Origin: Pterois miles
Lineage: Eukaryota > Chordata > Actinopteri > Perciformes > Scorpaenidae
Assembly (NCBI GenBank): GCA_947000775.1
Contig: CAMQGK010000334.1
Span: 1,136,001-1,200,000 of the forward strand
Length of the DNA: 64,000 nucleotides
Reading direction: 5' to 3'
Under the pieces are notes generated by a model that saw only the letters and a program-made list of their open reading frames with translations, did not search any database and was not told where the DNA came from. Shown here one piece after another: positions 1 through 11,692 of this stretch. Numbering within the stretch: the stretch's first letter is position 1; each line of letters begins with the position of its first letter. A program made the translations under genes and the position numbers.

Positions 1-2239
1 ATCTGCATTCATTTGAGAATATAAAATGACACGTGAAAGAGGAAAAGAACAAAGAAAATGAATCCCTTCATCCTGTAAGCGACGCCGTTCTGTGTTTCTT
101 TGTTTTCCATTTGTCTCTCACTCTCATGCATTTCCACATTTTCCATATATTTTCACTGCGTTATGCACAAAGTGCTCAGATGTCAGTATCATGGATGGAT
201 AAAAAGAGGATCAAAGGCATCCCAAATTCATTTTAAAAGGCTTCCATCTACTGCAGTATCATTACATGAAGTTAAAACCAGCCTTGTTTAGTGCTTTCCC
301 TTCATGATAGCCTCATAAAAGGGGCTTATGATTCATCCATTTCTGCTGGCTAAAAATAAGCCTCTCTGATGACAAGTAAGCATCCACGTAATCCAACCCT
401 CGACATTACCAGTTATAAAACATTTACACAGGTGATAGGGACAAGGAGGACTGCAGTCATCAGAACCATCATGAGTAACCTGAAACATTTCATTATTTAA
501 TAAGACACACTGTGTTACAAGAAGGCTTGAACAATGTGGAGACCTTTTCACTATTAGCACATGCACCACATTCAGCAACCTTTGTCTTTCACATATGCCA
601 TTTCAATGCAGATGAATAGACGGCGCAAGAGACAGTCTAGCAGATGGTGTCAATGCAACACTTATGGATGCCAAACGCCATAAAACTCAACAGTAAAGAG
701 GAAGACGGATGTACATGTACGTAGCAGAGAGGATGTCTCTTATTATTTACAGGAACAGCCTCGTCTCACTCCCATAGCAACCAAAAGCAATGCTTAGGCA
801 GTGACCCTTGATGTCTTGAAACCAATGTACAAAGCACCCTTTAGCTTCTGTATAAGACACAACAGGCTTTCAACTATAACTCCAATGTTAACCCATCCAC
901 ACAATTGTTAGACACTCACAACAACAGGTAGTACTAAGAGCGAGACAGTATGCTAAGGGCACGAGGGAGTGGTGGTAGATGGGTCAAACAAACAAGGACT
1001 GTCACTCAAGGGACCAGACTTCAAGCCCCATGTGAAACCAAATGTTTAGTTACTTTTACTAACGACATCATTATGTCACTTAATGCTCTAAATCTCATGA
1101 TGTTGCGTCCGTAGCTCAAGTTACGTAACAAACATGCTTTTTTAAAGTCAAACCACAATCTTTACACAATGTTAACCATGTGTTACAACTTTGGCCGCAA
1201 CCATTTCATAACGTTAACCACGCGCTAACCTTCTGCTTCAAGAATTTACGCAAAAGGCTGCAAATGTAAAGGTAAAAGGCAAAACATGATGGGTACGAAA
1301 GACATCAGGTTGCCAGGAACATGGTGGACTAGGAGCTGTTTTTGTCCGATGCCAATGGTTTGTAAAGAACTGAACATTTAACAAATTTCTGGGACAAACA
1401 GACACAGATGCAAATACTTCATCAGTAGAGTGGTGTGACTGGGTGTCTTTTGTCAGACGGATGTAACTCTTTGCATGTTTGTCCCTACACTATTACTGTT
1501 TTCATTAGTAACACAGCCATACTGGAATTTTACCTGAGATGTTACTAGATCCTGAAATTGGCTGTGCCCATGCAGGTAATGTCCCTGAGGACAGAGACAG
1601 GGGAGGCACTGGAGGGACAAAAAGTCCTCATACCTATTTGACTAAATATGGTTTTAGGTTGTTAAGAGGAAAATGTATTTAAAAAAGTTTTACAAACCAT
1701 TTGAACAAATGACCAATTTTGCCGTGGTTGTTCTGGTGGGGACAGTCTCCAGGACAGTACAGCCCTGGCTTTGTTCTACCAAGTGCTCATGTTATAAAAG
1801 TTGCACAAGCACACTCACACATCCCTCTCATACCCTGTTTGCATGTGTGGGATTGTGTGTGTGAGTCAGACTTCAGCCCACTCTAGTAGCAGGGGGTCCT
1901 AGTCGCATGCAGTGATAAACAGTTAGACTTCTCTCAGTGATTAGCCGCTTCCAGCAATGATTTCACCATTTTTCACCCCCTCTTCTCAAAACAAAAGTGG
2001 AACTCGAAACTAACAATCGAGACCACCCACCCAAGTGTGTTAGTCGAAATAACAGCCTCTAAATGAACAAAATTTAAGAGTTGACAAATGAGTGAAGTAG
2101 CGCTTGCCTAATGCTGCTAAGGCGTTAATGTGTCGAGGACGGGGGTGCTAAAAGAGGAGGCAGAAAGAAGAAGTTGTGGAAATGTAGGGACGAAACACAT
2201 TATTTCTGACGTTTTAAAAATGTGCTTAATTTTCCATAG
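1..2239. other. Unrecognised non-coding DNA
   Basis: No coding region, RNA gene or repeat family was recognised here. Open frames are short (under about 90 codons), overlap on opposite strands and show no protein motif. The base composition is AT-rich and typical of teleost intergenic or intronic sequence. Confidence 0.5.
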
Positions 2240-2513
2240 TCTAGTGTTTTCATAGATAGGGGTGGCAACCCGTGGCTCCGGGGGCGGATGGGGTTTTTTC
2301 ATCTTTATGTTGGGGTTTTGGGTGGTTGGGAAAAAAAATATAAGGGTGATTGAAGTGTATTTTTTTTTCAAAAAGGTGTATGTCATCTTATTAAATAAAA
2401 AATTTTAACTTTTTTTTCCACATGTAAATTTTTGATGAGATTTTCTTCTTTTAAGAAGATGATTAATATTTTTTTTTTTTTTAAGAAGGAGGAAGGGGGA
2501 GGAAGAAAAACAA

Positions 2514-2549
<36 letters not shown>

Positions 2550-3035
2550 TTTTTTTTTTTTTATAAAATAAAAAAAAAAAAAAAAATAATTTTAAAAAAA
2601 AAAAAAAAAAAAAAATAAAATAAAAAAAAAAAAAAAACCAACAAAGAGGGAAAAAACTACAGAAAGGAAAAAGAAAATTAAGTCCTAAATTCAAGAGAAG
2701 GGGGGGGAAGGGTAAAAGAAGAAAAATCAAAAAAAAAAAAAAAAAAAAAAATAAGGAAATAATTTAAAATATTTTTTTTATAAAAAATGGTTTTTTTTAA
2801 TATTTTAAAATAAGGTAACTCGCCAAAAAAAGAAAGGAGGATGGCGGCATTTTTTTTAATGGAAAATAAAAATAATTATAATATAAAAAAAGACAAAAAC
2901 TAAATATTTTATTTAAAAAAAAAAAAAAAAAAAAATTAAAAAAAAAAAAAAAAATTTAAAAAAAATAGAAGGATAAAAAACAAAAAACAACAAAATAAAA
3001 AAAAAAATAAAAAAAATACAAAAAGGTGGGTGGTT
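2240..3035. repeat. A/T homopolymer low-complexity block
   Basis: This stretch consists largely of runs of A with some long T runs, short GA-rich islands and almost no other sequence. Several A runs exceed 20 bases. Sequence complexity returns abruptly at about 3040. The open frame on the minus strand here is only poly-Phe/Lys read from homopolymers and is not a gene. The many imperfect homopolymers could be a degenerate poly(A) array or could partly reflect consensus error in a long-read assembly; the sequence alone does not decide. Confidence 0.85.
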
Positions 3036-4872
3036 GTGTGGGGAAAGGAGGATGATCTAGATCATCTCAAGCCATCTTCTGACCAGAGGCTGCTCCCTCA
3101 ATGCAAAAACAGTAGCATGGGTCATTTGTTCAGGAAGCCATGATTATGTTCAGCTTTAAACACAGAAGAGACGAGTCAGAAGTTGGTGGCAGAAGGTCTG
3201 CATGGACGACTGAACATACAAAGTATGTGATTTTGATACTAGAGACTGTGGGCTCATATCTCATCTCCAACATTTAACTCCAACCATGGTTTTGCTACTT
3301 TCCTAATCTTTGATAATGTTTTAGTTGCCTAAACATAACCATAACAATCGTCAATTGACAGTAGGTGAGAAAACCGCAATTTGAGACATTTTTGGATCAC
3401 TTATATAACTATAAATATGTTTAATAAAGGCCTAGAAATCAAGAACAGTCAGGGGGAACGGCATCATAGATTCAGCAGTTTTAATTGCTGGACGGATTCA
3501 GTTGATGTCACTGATTTACACAGCAAGTGTCTAATGTCTCCATACTTTGATTGGAGTTGATTGGTGAAAATCATACAGAGGCAGAGCTACTTAACAGAAG
3601 CTGAAGGAAGACATGAAAATGTAGAAAAAAGCTCTTAACTTGGAGACTTACAATAGACCCTTTAGTCATTTTAAGGTGGGACAGGGGGTCTTTAGGGGGA
3701 GTTAGCAGGTCAACAGTATACGTCACACATCTGAAAGCCCAGAACATGAAGATTAGTTTGAAGCTCAGCTTTGTGCCCAATTGTTCTGTTCTCATAAATC
3801 TGTAATAAACTGATGTAAATCTGTAAAATATAAATTGTAAAATCATATAAGGGTGTAGAACAGATGAACAGATGACAATTTCTATGCTCACTTATGTCTC
3901 ATAAGTTGCTGCAGCAATTTTTGGGTTGATACCATTTGTTATACAGATTTGGTAATAAGTTGAACCAATTTTTACTGATTAAAAAAAATCAATAATCCTT
4001 CCAAGACACCACATTAAGACACAGAGACCCTGAGGATCATCACAGAAAAAGCTTCGCTGTGATTCGATATCAAAAACTCTGGACATTTGGAGATTTGTGC
4101 GAGAATTACATTGTGTATGTTTCATACTTCTGTTCTGGAAACTGCTCACACTCGACTACACATCATTTTTAGACTACTAACATAAGCTAACATGACATGC
4201 CTTAGGTTTTCTAGTTTCATGTGATATCTGTCCCTTCGCTCTCACTCTAAAACTGAACCTGCTACAGCCTCTGAAAGACAGTAAAGTCAGGTGGGATCCA
4301 GCTCCAAGGGTTAACTAGATTATCTAATAAAATTAATAACGTAATATGTTTTGATTAACTTTGAACAGAGCATTTTTTATATAATTATACTTTAGATATG
4401 GTCAAAGAATGTGAATATAAGACAGGGTTTGGGATTTTGGCCTGGATGACCATGAAGCAAAAGCTACCATATTGGTGGTATTTTCTGTATAAAGGAAAGC
4501 AGTAATGACCAGGGAATCCCTTCATCCCCAGTGAACTGACCCAAGCTTTCAGCCACATTGTTCCCCTATTCTCACTTCAAACAGCACACACACTCACCCA
4601 TGACCTCAAGAACAAGGAGAAAAACATGGAGAAAAAGTGTGAGCAACAGAGACTAGAGATTAAAGATGGAGGCAGCCGATAAAGACAAAGAGAGGGGCAG
4701 AGGGAAGAGCGATATAGGAAATGAAAAAGGTAGAGGGGAGAGGGAGTTTAGCGAAAAATAAATAGCAGTGATGCAGAGAGAGGAAGCGAGTGAGGCCGTG
4801 GAGGAATGAAAACTGCTGGCTTGGCATAGCTGGTGATGTCAGAGAAAGTCACTGGAGTGATGAGACAGACAG

Positions 4873-4873
<1 letters not shown>
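3036..4873. other. Unrecognised non-coding DNA
   Basis: No gene or repeat family was recognised. A purine-rich segment (GA-rich, about 4610-4760) precedes the TG microsatellite. Open frames here have no motif support. Confidence 0.45.

Positions 4874-4935
<62 letters not shown>
4874..4935 (+). repeat. (TG)n microsatellite
   Basis: About 31 perfect TG units. The Cys-Val repeat frames that cross it are artefacts of the dinucleotide. It could be polymorphic in length. Confidence 0.98.
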
Positions 4936-6212
4936 GTTTATGAACAGAGCAGACAAACAGCTACCTCAACAAAAAAAAAAATCTTGTTTTCCGACAAAAA
5001 AATTTCTAAAACAGCATTTTGTGAGGTTCAGCCAATGAACAAAGTGTTTATACTGTATTTACTATTACTGCTGCTCCAAAGGACACCAAATGTTTTATAC
5101 TGATTTACAGTCATTGGTTTCACTTGATTTCAGTTTGCAGTCTGGCAAACTGTTTGATGAAAATAATAATCCAGCACAGCAAATATAGCTTGCTGACAAA
5201 AATCATAGCGTTCATGATCAGTGTTGTACCGGACCGTACCAGAAGCAAATATGGATATCATGAAGAGTATAATGTGGAGTTGTTAATTTCCTGCTTTACA
5301 AATGCTGTTCAGCAGCTGAATTACACTATACATGTCAGAGGCATAAGCAGAAAAAGTTGAAATTACAATAATTCCTGATCGTAACCGCAAGCTTGGGAGT
5401 GACATACATGAGTGTGTGAGTAAAATATTTGCCTCAGGTTCTAATTGGGGAAAAACATCAATAGCTTTAATCTGCTTTGTGTGGAGCGCTCTCTTGTTAA
5501 ACTCCTCCTAATGTTTTTTTTGGGTTATTCATTTACAGCAGCCTAATCTGCTTTGTGTGTCTGTCTAACATTGCCAGAAAACAGCTTTGTCAGTGTAGCC
5601 AGTAGATTTAGCTTTTACTTTCTTCATTTTAGCATAAATCAGGATTTCTAAATGTCTGACTCTACGAAGACGCACCATGCATCCATGAGTGACAATTAGC
5701 TCATTAAATCTAAACTTTTGTCCCTATTTTCGTGCGAACATGCAACATGTTGTACATGTGAAAAAAATAGTCACTTCATAACATAATAACCTTTCATCTA
5801 CTGTTTTTTGTCAGTGTATTATTCAAGTTTACAGACGTGCACCATTTTGTCTCTAATTTTGTTGACTGCTCCCAAGCTAAAAGCCACAGTGTGTCAGTGA
5901 AGATTAACTGAAGACCTAATGAGATTGTTTGTGAGTTAATTGACTAAAGGTCACTGTCTGGACTTGTCTCATCAAGCAAAGGCACTGTTAAAGTCACAGG
6001 TTCTCACATATTTTATTCCTGTTTATAATGTGGCAACACCAGAAAAAAAAGCCATATTCACATAAAAAAAAAAAAAAAAATGCCAGTGATCTGCACGCTT
6101 TGAACTGAACATGACAATAGTAAGTACTAATGTATATCTGTATATAGATGGTGAACATTGTGTAAATGCAAGAACTTTTTTTCCTGAATTTAGCACACAA
6201 CTATAGTGTGTA
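4936..6212. other. Unrecognised non-coding DNA
   Basis: No coding region or repeat family was recognised. A 17-base A run lies near 6065. The adjoining minus-strand frames are open only because of such runs. Confidence 0.45.
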
Positions 6213-6614
6213 TTAGGTTTGCCACGGTAACCAGTGTTACACAGTGGTTGGGCATTAACCGACTGCATTACTTGCCAAACACTGTCTTTTGTTTACAGAA
6301 ATAAAACCCATCTAGTTCATTTTTGCTTCTAAGTACCATGTTATTAGTACACACTGTGGTCAAACAATGGACACTACAAAGTGAAAGTGTCTGCTCCATA
6401 TGGAGTCTGAACACAGTAGCATGAGTCAGATTTCACACTAGGGAACAGACAAGACAATGGTGGAGGATTTGGGGTCAAAGTGCCTATTTGGCAATGTTTC
6501 AGATTTAAATCCAATGCTATAAGGGAACCATAATGTTAATGAGGATACTGCTGTGTGGAGGATGGAGCGGCCAGACACACAGCAATGTAAAAGACCAAAG
6601 TAAGGCCTCTACAT

Positions 6615-7147
6615 ACACCAGTCAGCCATAACATTAACAACATTATGAGCACTGACAGGTTAAGTGAATAACATTGATAATCTTGTTACAATGGCACCTG
6701 GCAGTGGGTGGGATATATTATTGAACATTTTGTCCTTGAAGTTGACGTGCTGGAAGCAGAAAAAAAATGGACAAGTGTAAGGATGTGAGAGACTTTGACC
6801 AGGGTCAAATTGTGATGGTTAGATGACTGGGTCAGAGCATCTCCAGAACTGCAGCACTTGTGGGATGTTCCCAGGCTGCAGTGGTCAGGACCTACCAAAA
6901 GTGGTCCAAGGAAGGAAAACCAGAGAACCTGTGACAGGGTCATGGGTGGCGAAGGCTCACTGATGCACGTGGCGAGCAAAGGTCAACTGGATCCAGTTGA
7001 AGACTGTAGCTCAAACTGCTGAAAAAGTTAATGCTGGTTCCTATAGAAAGGTGTCAGAACACACAGAGCATTGCAGTTGTTGCGTCTGACGCTGCATAGC
7101 CGCAGACCGGTCAAGGTGCCCATGCTGTCCTAATGTTATGGCTGATG
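6615..7147 (+). mobile_element. Internally deleted Tc1/mariner-like element
   Basis: The left terminus ACACCAGTCAGCCATAACAT and right terminus TAATGTTATGGCTGAT are inverted repeats of the widespread fish family with CAGCCATAACATTA ends. The insertion lies at a TA-rich position; comparison with 28470-28998 shows that the host element is interrupted exactly here. The interior retains only the start of a Tc1-type transposase and then jumps to the right terminus, so the catalytic DDE part is missing. The copy cannot mobilise itself. Confidence 0.85.
6767..7128 (+). pseudogene. Tc1-like transposase, N-terminal remnant
   Basis: Reading from ATG at 6767 gives a frame beginning MDKCKDVRDFDQGQIVMVR. 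A stop follows, and then LGQSISRTAALVGCSQAAVV and RTYQKWSKEGKPENL. This is the helix-turn-helix DNA-binding region of Tc1-type transposases, with the paired helices around GQSISRTAALVGCS. Further stops occur after PENL and after the ARGEQRSTGSS segment, and frame is lost toward the right end, where nucleotide similarity to the family continues (the segment matching SRRPVRVPML of intact members). No catalytic D, D, E residues are present. It is a dead, truncated gene. Confidence 0.85.
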
Positions 7148-7239
7148 CGTCGTCTTTTCTTGTAAAATGTCTTCGGAAACACCGGTGTTGTCACAAGTTT
7201 ATAAACCGGTGGGAAAATATCCTAACCGTCGCATCCCTG

Positions 7240-7668
7240 CTGTGCAGTGCTTAATACAGTGTGTTTATCAGAGATAATTATGGTAGCTGATTATGTTAGG
7301 TAATCAGAGCAGGTCTCAAATCAGGAAAAAGGAAAGTGTGTGTTTTTGTCTTTGTGTCTGTGTGTGTGAGTGTGTTAACAGTGTTGTCTTTTGGAACCTT
7401 GGCGAATCCCTTTCATGTGCACATCCCAAAATCCCTCACAGCAGGAAGCAAAAACACACAGCAGAGGGGATAGTTCTCAGTAGCATGTGCAAACACACAC
7501 GCAGACACACACACACCACACACGCAGACACACACACACACACACACCACACACGCTACATTGGCGCTGGCCTTCAGCCACTTCCTTCCAAGCTAATCAG
7601 AGGAAAAGAGAAAGTGCCAGAATATCAGATGTAGCACAGCAGGTGGATGACCTACTGGGATGGAAAGA

Positions 7669-7670
<2 letters not shown>
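7240..7670. repeat. Unrecognised DNA with imperfect (CA)n, mainly 7494-7556
   Basis: An imperfect CA tract interrupted by CGCAGA occupies 7494-7556, and a short TG-rich patch lies at 7338-7375. The rest is unrecognised. The His-Thr-rich frames across this stretch are products of the repeat. Confidence 0.7.

Positions 7671-7739
<69 letters not shown>
7671..7739 (+). repeat. (TG)n microsatellite
   Basis: About 34 perfect TG units. Confidence 0.98.
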
Positions 7740-7740
<1 letters not shown>

Positions 7741-9723
7741 GTGATACGATCATTTCACAGGATATTAACTTAAGAAAAAGAAGGGTGTTACATTTTTGTC
7801 TTATTACAGATTAAGAAGAAAGAAAATCAAAGCACTGCATTTTAGCTTCAGCCAAAAGAGCTGATTATTGGGATACTCGGTGCTTACATGTTTTTTCAAC
7901 CTTAAGGGTAATTTAATTATTGACTACATCACAGAATAAGTGCACTCAGAAACATAATCTGCCTTGCCAACTAGTAGTCATATGCTTTTTCCAGCAGCTG
8001 GGTGTGGTCACAACTGACCGTACCTACCTGTAATCATATGTGTTGTTCAACAGATTTACAATATAGCATCCAACTCATACATGTCAGAGCAGAAAAGCTT
8101 CCCCACCCAGATTCCCAGAATAAAAGTTGGCTCATCGAAGCATCCTCGTCACACTGTTCACATTTTTTGAGGGCATGTGAGTAATACGTGTGAAAATGGT
8201 GTTTTAATAGAGTTTAGTGATGCTCGCTGCCTCAGTGGTTAAATGCAACAGCCTTCTGACTGGAGGGAAAAATAAGGATGGCATTCACACTTCAGTGTGC
8301 TAACATCCTGTTGTTGTTTGCTCTGACATAATGAGTGTAGGTTGTGCAGACAAAACAAAACCTTTGTAAAACTATGAAGACGCAATATGGGAAAACTTAC
8401 TGAACACTGCATTTCTGTTCATGTCTGGTTCACAGGCAGCAGTCGAAGAGAAACTTTAGTGCCTCTGAAGTTTTATTCTAGGTTAATAATAAAATACCAA
8501 AAACGCATTTTTAATAAACTCTGAAGAAACGCAACATAGGCTTATGTGTTGCATGAGTTGGTCTACCCACAAGTTATTCTGTTCGATTTAAGGTGGAAAT
8601 TTCCCTCCCAATGAAAGGCAGTCTCTTTTTGTAGAGGTGATATTGCTATTGATAAGTACTGTAAATTCTCATCTCAAATCGCTCCCTTGACTCTCTTCAA
8701 GAATACAAAATTAAAAGATCAGACTTTCGATTGCGTATACGGCACAGCTAAAATTAGAACCAACCTGTCCAGACATTGTATCAGCACATTTAAAATGGTT
8801 GCCACATGGTACAAGATGTCTTCCCTCCAAGGAGGACAAGAGTGCTTTAATTTGTTTGTGCAGTCAGTGAAAGAATCCCACTGTTTAAAGTTACTTTGCT
8901 TTTGTGTGAGGATGGCAAGGAAATACCAAGGTCGTATTAGAAATCTGACAGGGTGCAGACAGTGTGTTGACACAGTACTAACTGCTGTGGGAGACATTTG
9001 GACACTTGGCTCTTACCTTGTTGGAGAGAAACCAGGAAGCGATGTGACAAAAAAGATTAGGGAGGGAGGAGAGGAGGGGATGGACAAAAAAAGAGAGTGA
9101 TGTTAGATTTGTATCATCCACAATTACACCCACAAAAACAACAAATCAATCAATGCATATCTTTATAGACTGAACAAAATAAACCAAACAATGAACATGT
9201 CATGGAAGCCCCACATTCACACACACACAAACACACAAGTGAATTCAAATACAGATACATGTTATGATTGATACACCTGTTATGATGACCTTCATTGATC
9301 TGGAAGTCATTGCAGAACTTTAGAAAACGTTTATGGATTTTATCATAGTCAGGCTACAGTACGTGAAACACAAACAATTCCAAGTAAGTAGAACTGTGAA
9401 TTGGCAAGAATCCGCCAACACAATACATATCATGATACAGGGGTTATGATACTATAATCAAAGTGATATACTTTTTTTTAGCACCATATGCATAAAATCT
9501 GAGGGAAAAAAAGTTGACTTTTGTTGATGGTGGGACCTGCATTTGTATTTATCACTGTCTCAGTGATAAACTGTGTAAAACTTTGTAAAACTGTGTAAAC
9601 TCTGTAACATCAACATCATAGCATTAATTTGAAAGGACACAAGTATTGACTGAGTTAATCATATTAATCATATTAATTAAACTATTAGTGTTTCTGAGAG
9701 TCAATACAGTATCAAAACATTAT
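7740..9723. other. Unrecognised non-coding DNA
   Basis: No repeat family or gene was recognised. A 137-codon plus-strand frame (8687-9100) and a 92-codon minus-strand frame overlap at 8719-8997. Neither has a recognisable domain or clear splice structure, and they are treated as chance frames. Confidence 0.45.
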
Positions 9724-10811
9724 CTAGGGCTGTTAATGGATTAAAATATTTCATCGTGATTAATTGCATGCTTGTCCATGATTAATTGCAAATTAATCAC
9801 ACTTTTTTTATCTATCTCTTTTAACCTTAAAGGAATATTTGTCAAGTATTCAATACTCAACATGGGAGTGGGCAAATACAGTATGCTTGCTTTATGAAAA
9901 TATTTGTAACTATTATTTATTGGAAATCAATTAGCAACACAAAACATTGACAAATGTCCAGAAATGCTGACAGGTACTGCATTTAGCATTAAAAATATGC
10001 TCAGGGGGCGGCAGTAGCTCAGTCTGTAGGGAGTTGGTTGGGAACCGGAGGGTCACCGGTTCAAGTCCCACCATGGACCAAAAACTGAGTGTGAACTGGT
10101 AGCTGGAGAGGTGCCAGTTTACCTCTTGGGCACTGCCGAGGTGCCCCTGAGCAAGGCACCAAACCCCCAACTGCTCGGGGCGCTTGTCAGGAGCAGCCCC
10201 CTCCTCTGACATCTCTCCATTGTTGCATGTTTGTGCATGTGTGTGTTCGGGTCTGCATGTACCGTGTATAAGTTAACAACAGAGTGAAAAAATTGAATTT
10301 CCCCTCGTGGGACTAATAAAGGACTATCTTCTTCTTCTTAAATCATAACATGGGAAACTCAAGCCCAACAGGCAACAACAGATTGTTGATCAAGTTAAAC
10401 AAATGAAATCACAGTATTTTGTCCTTTGCTATTCCATCACATTTTCAAGCAACAACAGCTGTCAGTGTGCTGACTTGACTCTGTCTTGTTCAAAACTGCA
10501 TGTGATTATCATAAAGTGGGCATGTCTGTAAAGGGGAGACTCGTGGATACTCGTAGGAACCCATTTTCATTCACATATCTTGAGATGGGAGGTCAAGGGA
10601 CCCCTCGGCAAAATTTAGCACAGTTTTTGAGATTTACTTAACCTCCTTCGCAACAAGCTAGTATGACCTGGTTGGTACCAATGAGTTTCTTAGGTTGTCT
10701 AGTTTCATATGATGCCAAAAAAGTCTCTAGCTTTAAAACAGAGCCTGGTATATCGACTGCCTTATGAGCGAATTTGCGTTGACACATTATTGTCGTGTCA
10801 ACTTTGATAAT
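9724..10811 (-). mobile_element. TAGGGCTGT-type non-autonomous DNA element, copy 1 (split by SINE)
   Basis: It starts with TAGGGCTGTTAATGG and continues through ATTAATTGCAAATTAATCAC. On the other side of a nested SINE it goes on to GTCAGTGTGCTGACTTGAC, GGGAGACTCGTGG and TTCATATGATG. This order is the reverse complement of the copy at 16668-17727, so the element lies in minus orientation. The far end has decayed (GCGTTGACACATTATTGTCG, near 10775-10800). Copies 2 and 3 end in TGACAGCCCTA, matching the start as a terminal inverted repeat. No transposase is encoded. The superfamily is probably hAT, which is inference from the ends and the family's usual 8-bp target duplications. Confidence 0.8.
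10004..10339 (+). mobile_element. tRNA-derived SINE, copy 1
   Basis: The head reads like a tRNA gene: an A-box-like TAGCTCAGTCTGT at 10015-10027 and a perfect B box GGTTCAAGTCC at 10058-10068. The body includes GTGAACTGGTAGCTGGAG and GCACTGCCGAGGTGCCCCTG. The 3' end is AATTTCCCCTCGTGGGACTA followed by a short (CTT)n tail. It interrupts the TAGGGCTGT element at the sequence corresponding to AAATATGCTCATATCATAAC in intact copies. No clear target duplication was found. A second copy lies at 11367-11692. The tRNA-like head is an internal RNA polymerase III promoter, not a functional tRNA gene. Confidence 0.88.
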
Positions 10812-11366
10812 CATAATAATATCACAATACTCAATATTTTTGATATTTACCCCTGCAGGTAAATAACAAGACTATTTCTACAGTACCTTTCACAGCCAGT
10901 AACGGGACGCATCACAGGTGCAAATAACAATACAATAGACAGAAATGTTTAACTTGTGTAATTAAGTTGACCGAGACCACAATCCTACAGAGTACAGTGC
11001 TTCATAATTTGAATGCAAATAGAGCCAGATGGCATCTTGAGCCCAAATGGCCTCAGTATGTGGATGTTATTCTACTCATTATTGACCACTCACTTCTTGC
11101 TGCATGGTCAAGATTTTCTCTAAGGTATTGCGTAAACTCAGACTTAGTAGGTAATTAACAGAAAGGAATTATGTTGTTGTGGCTAGTGTCAAATAACCTT
11201 GGGATGAAAATGTTATAAATGTTTTTTTGTTAAAAACAGTCAAGTTCTATGTCCTGAGTCGTTTTTCAAGGTTTCAAAAACTGTTGACCGTGTGTGCTTA
11301 TTTTCAGCTGATAACTGTTTCGCACTATTGTACAGTGCTGCACACACAGTCAGTACAATTATCCTT
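10812..11366. other. Unrecognised non-coding DNA
   Basis: Short stretch between two SINE-bearing regions; nothing recognised. Confidence 0.45.
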
Positions 11367-11692
11367 GGGGGGGGCAGTAGCTCAGTCTGTAGGGAGTTGG
11401 CTTGGGAACCGGAGGGTCACCGGTTCAAGTCCCGAATGGACCAAAAACTGAGTGTGAACTGGTAGCTGGAGAGGTGCCAGTTTACCTCTTGGGCACTGCC
11501 GAGGTGCCCCTGAGCAAGGAAACAAACCCCCAACTGCTCGGGGCGCTTGTCAGGAGAGCCCCCTCACTCTGACATCTCTCCAATGTGTGTGTGTGTTTGT
11601 GTGCATGTACCATGTATAAGTTAAACAGAGTGTAAATTGAATTTCCCCACTGTGGGACTAATAAAGGTTGATCTTCTTCTTCTTCTTCTTCT
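11367..11692 (+). mobile_element. tRNA-derived SINE, copy 2
   Basis: Same family and orientation as 10004-10339, nearly identical over the whole length. The B box GGTTCAAGTCC is at 11422-11432, and the AATTTCCCCACTGTGGGACT end is followed by a longer (CTT)n tail. It differs from copy 1 by small indels. The overlapping open frames on both strands are not genes. Confidence 0.88.

Larger units (their letters stand above)
6213..7239 (+). mobile_element. Non-autonomous TIR DNA element, copy 1 (split by Tc1-like insertion)
   Basis: The sequence flanking the Tc1-like insertion (6213-6614 and 7148-7239) is colinear with 28470-28998. Shared stretches include AATAAAACCCAT with TAGTTCATTTTTGC, CAGATTTAAATC, and TTTTCTTGTAAAAT followed by GGAAACACCGGTGTTGTCAC. 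The left end (TTAGGTTTGCCACGGTAACC) resembles the reverse complement of the right end (CAGGGATGCGACGGTTAGG), as expected for terminal inverted repeats. No transposase frame is present apart from the nested one. TAGGGATG-type ends suggest the hAT superfamily, which is inference. The internal boundaries are well supported by the comparison of copies; the outer ends are good to a few bases. Confidence 0.7.

Noticed and set aside
2383..2730. 115-codon Phe-rich frame resembling a membrane protein
   Set aside because: It arises from A/T homopolymers on the opposite strand.
4790..5103. Cys-Val repeat proteins
   Set aside because: They are translations of (TG)n; the same applies at 7487-7744, 29605-29877 and 43332-43640.
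8687..9100. 137-codon plus-strand frame as a gene
   Set aside because: No recognised domain and an overlapping opposite-strand frame of 92 codons; length is within chance for the many frames examined.
10004..10075. Possible tRNA gene
   Set aside because: The tRNA-like head belongs to a SINE with a conserved body and tail and a second copy at 11367; the same holds for 47310 and 50545.
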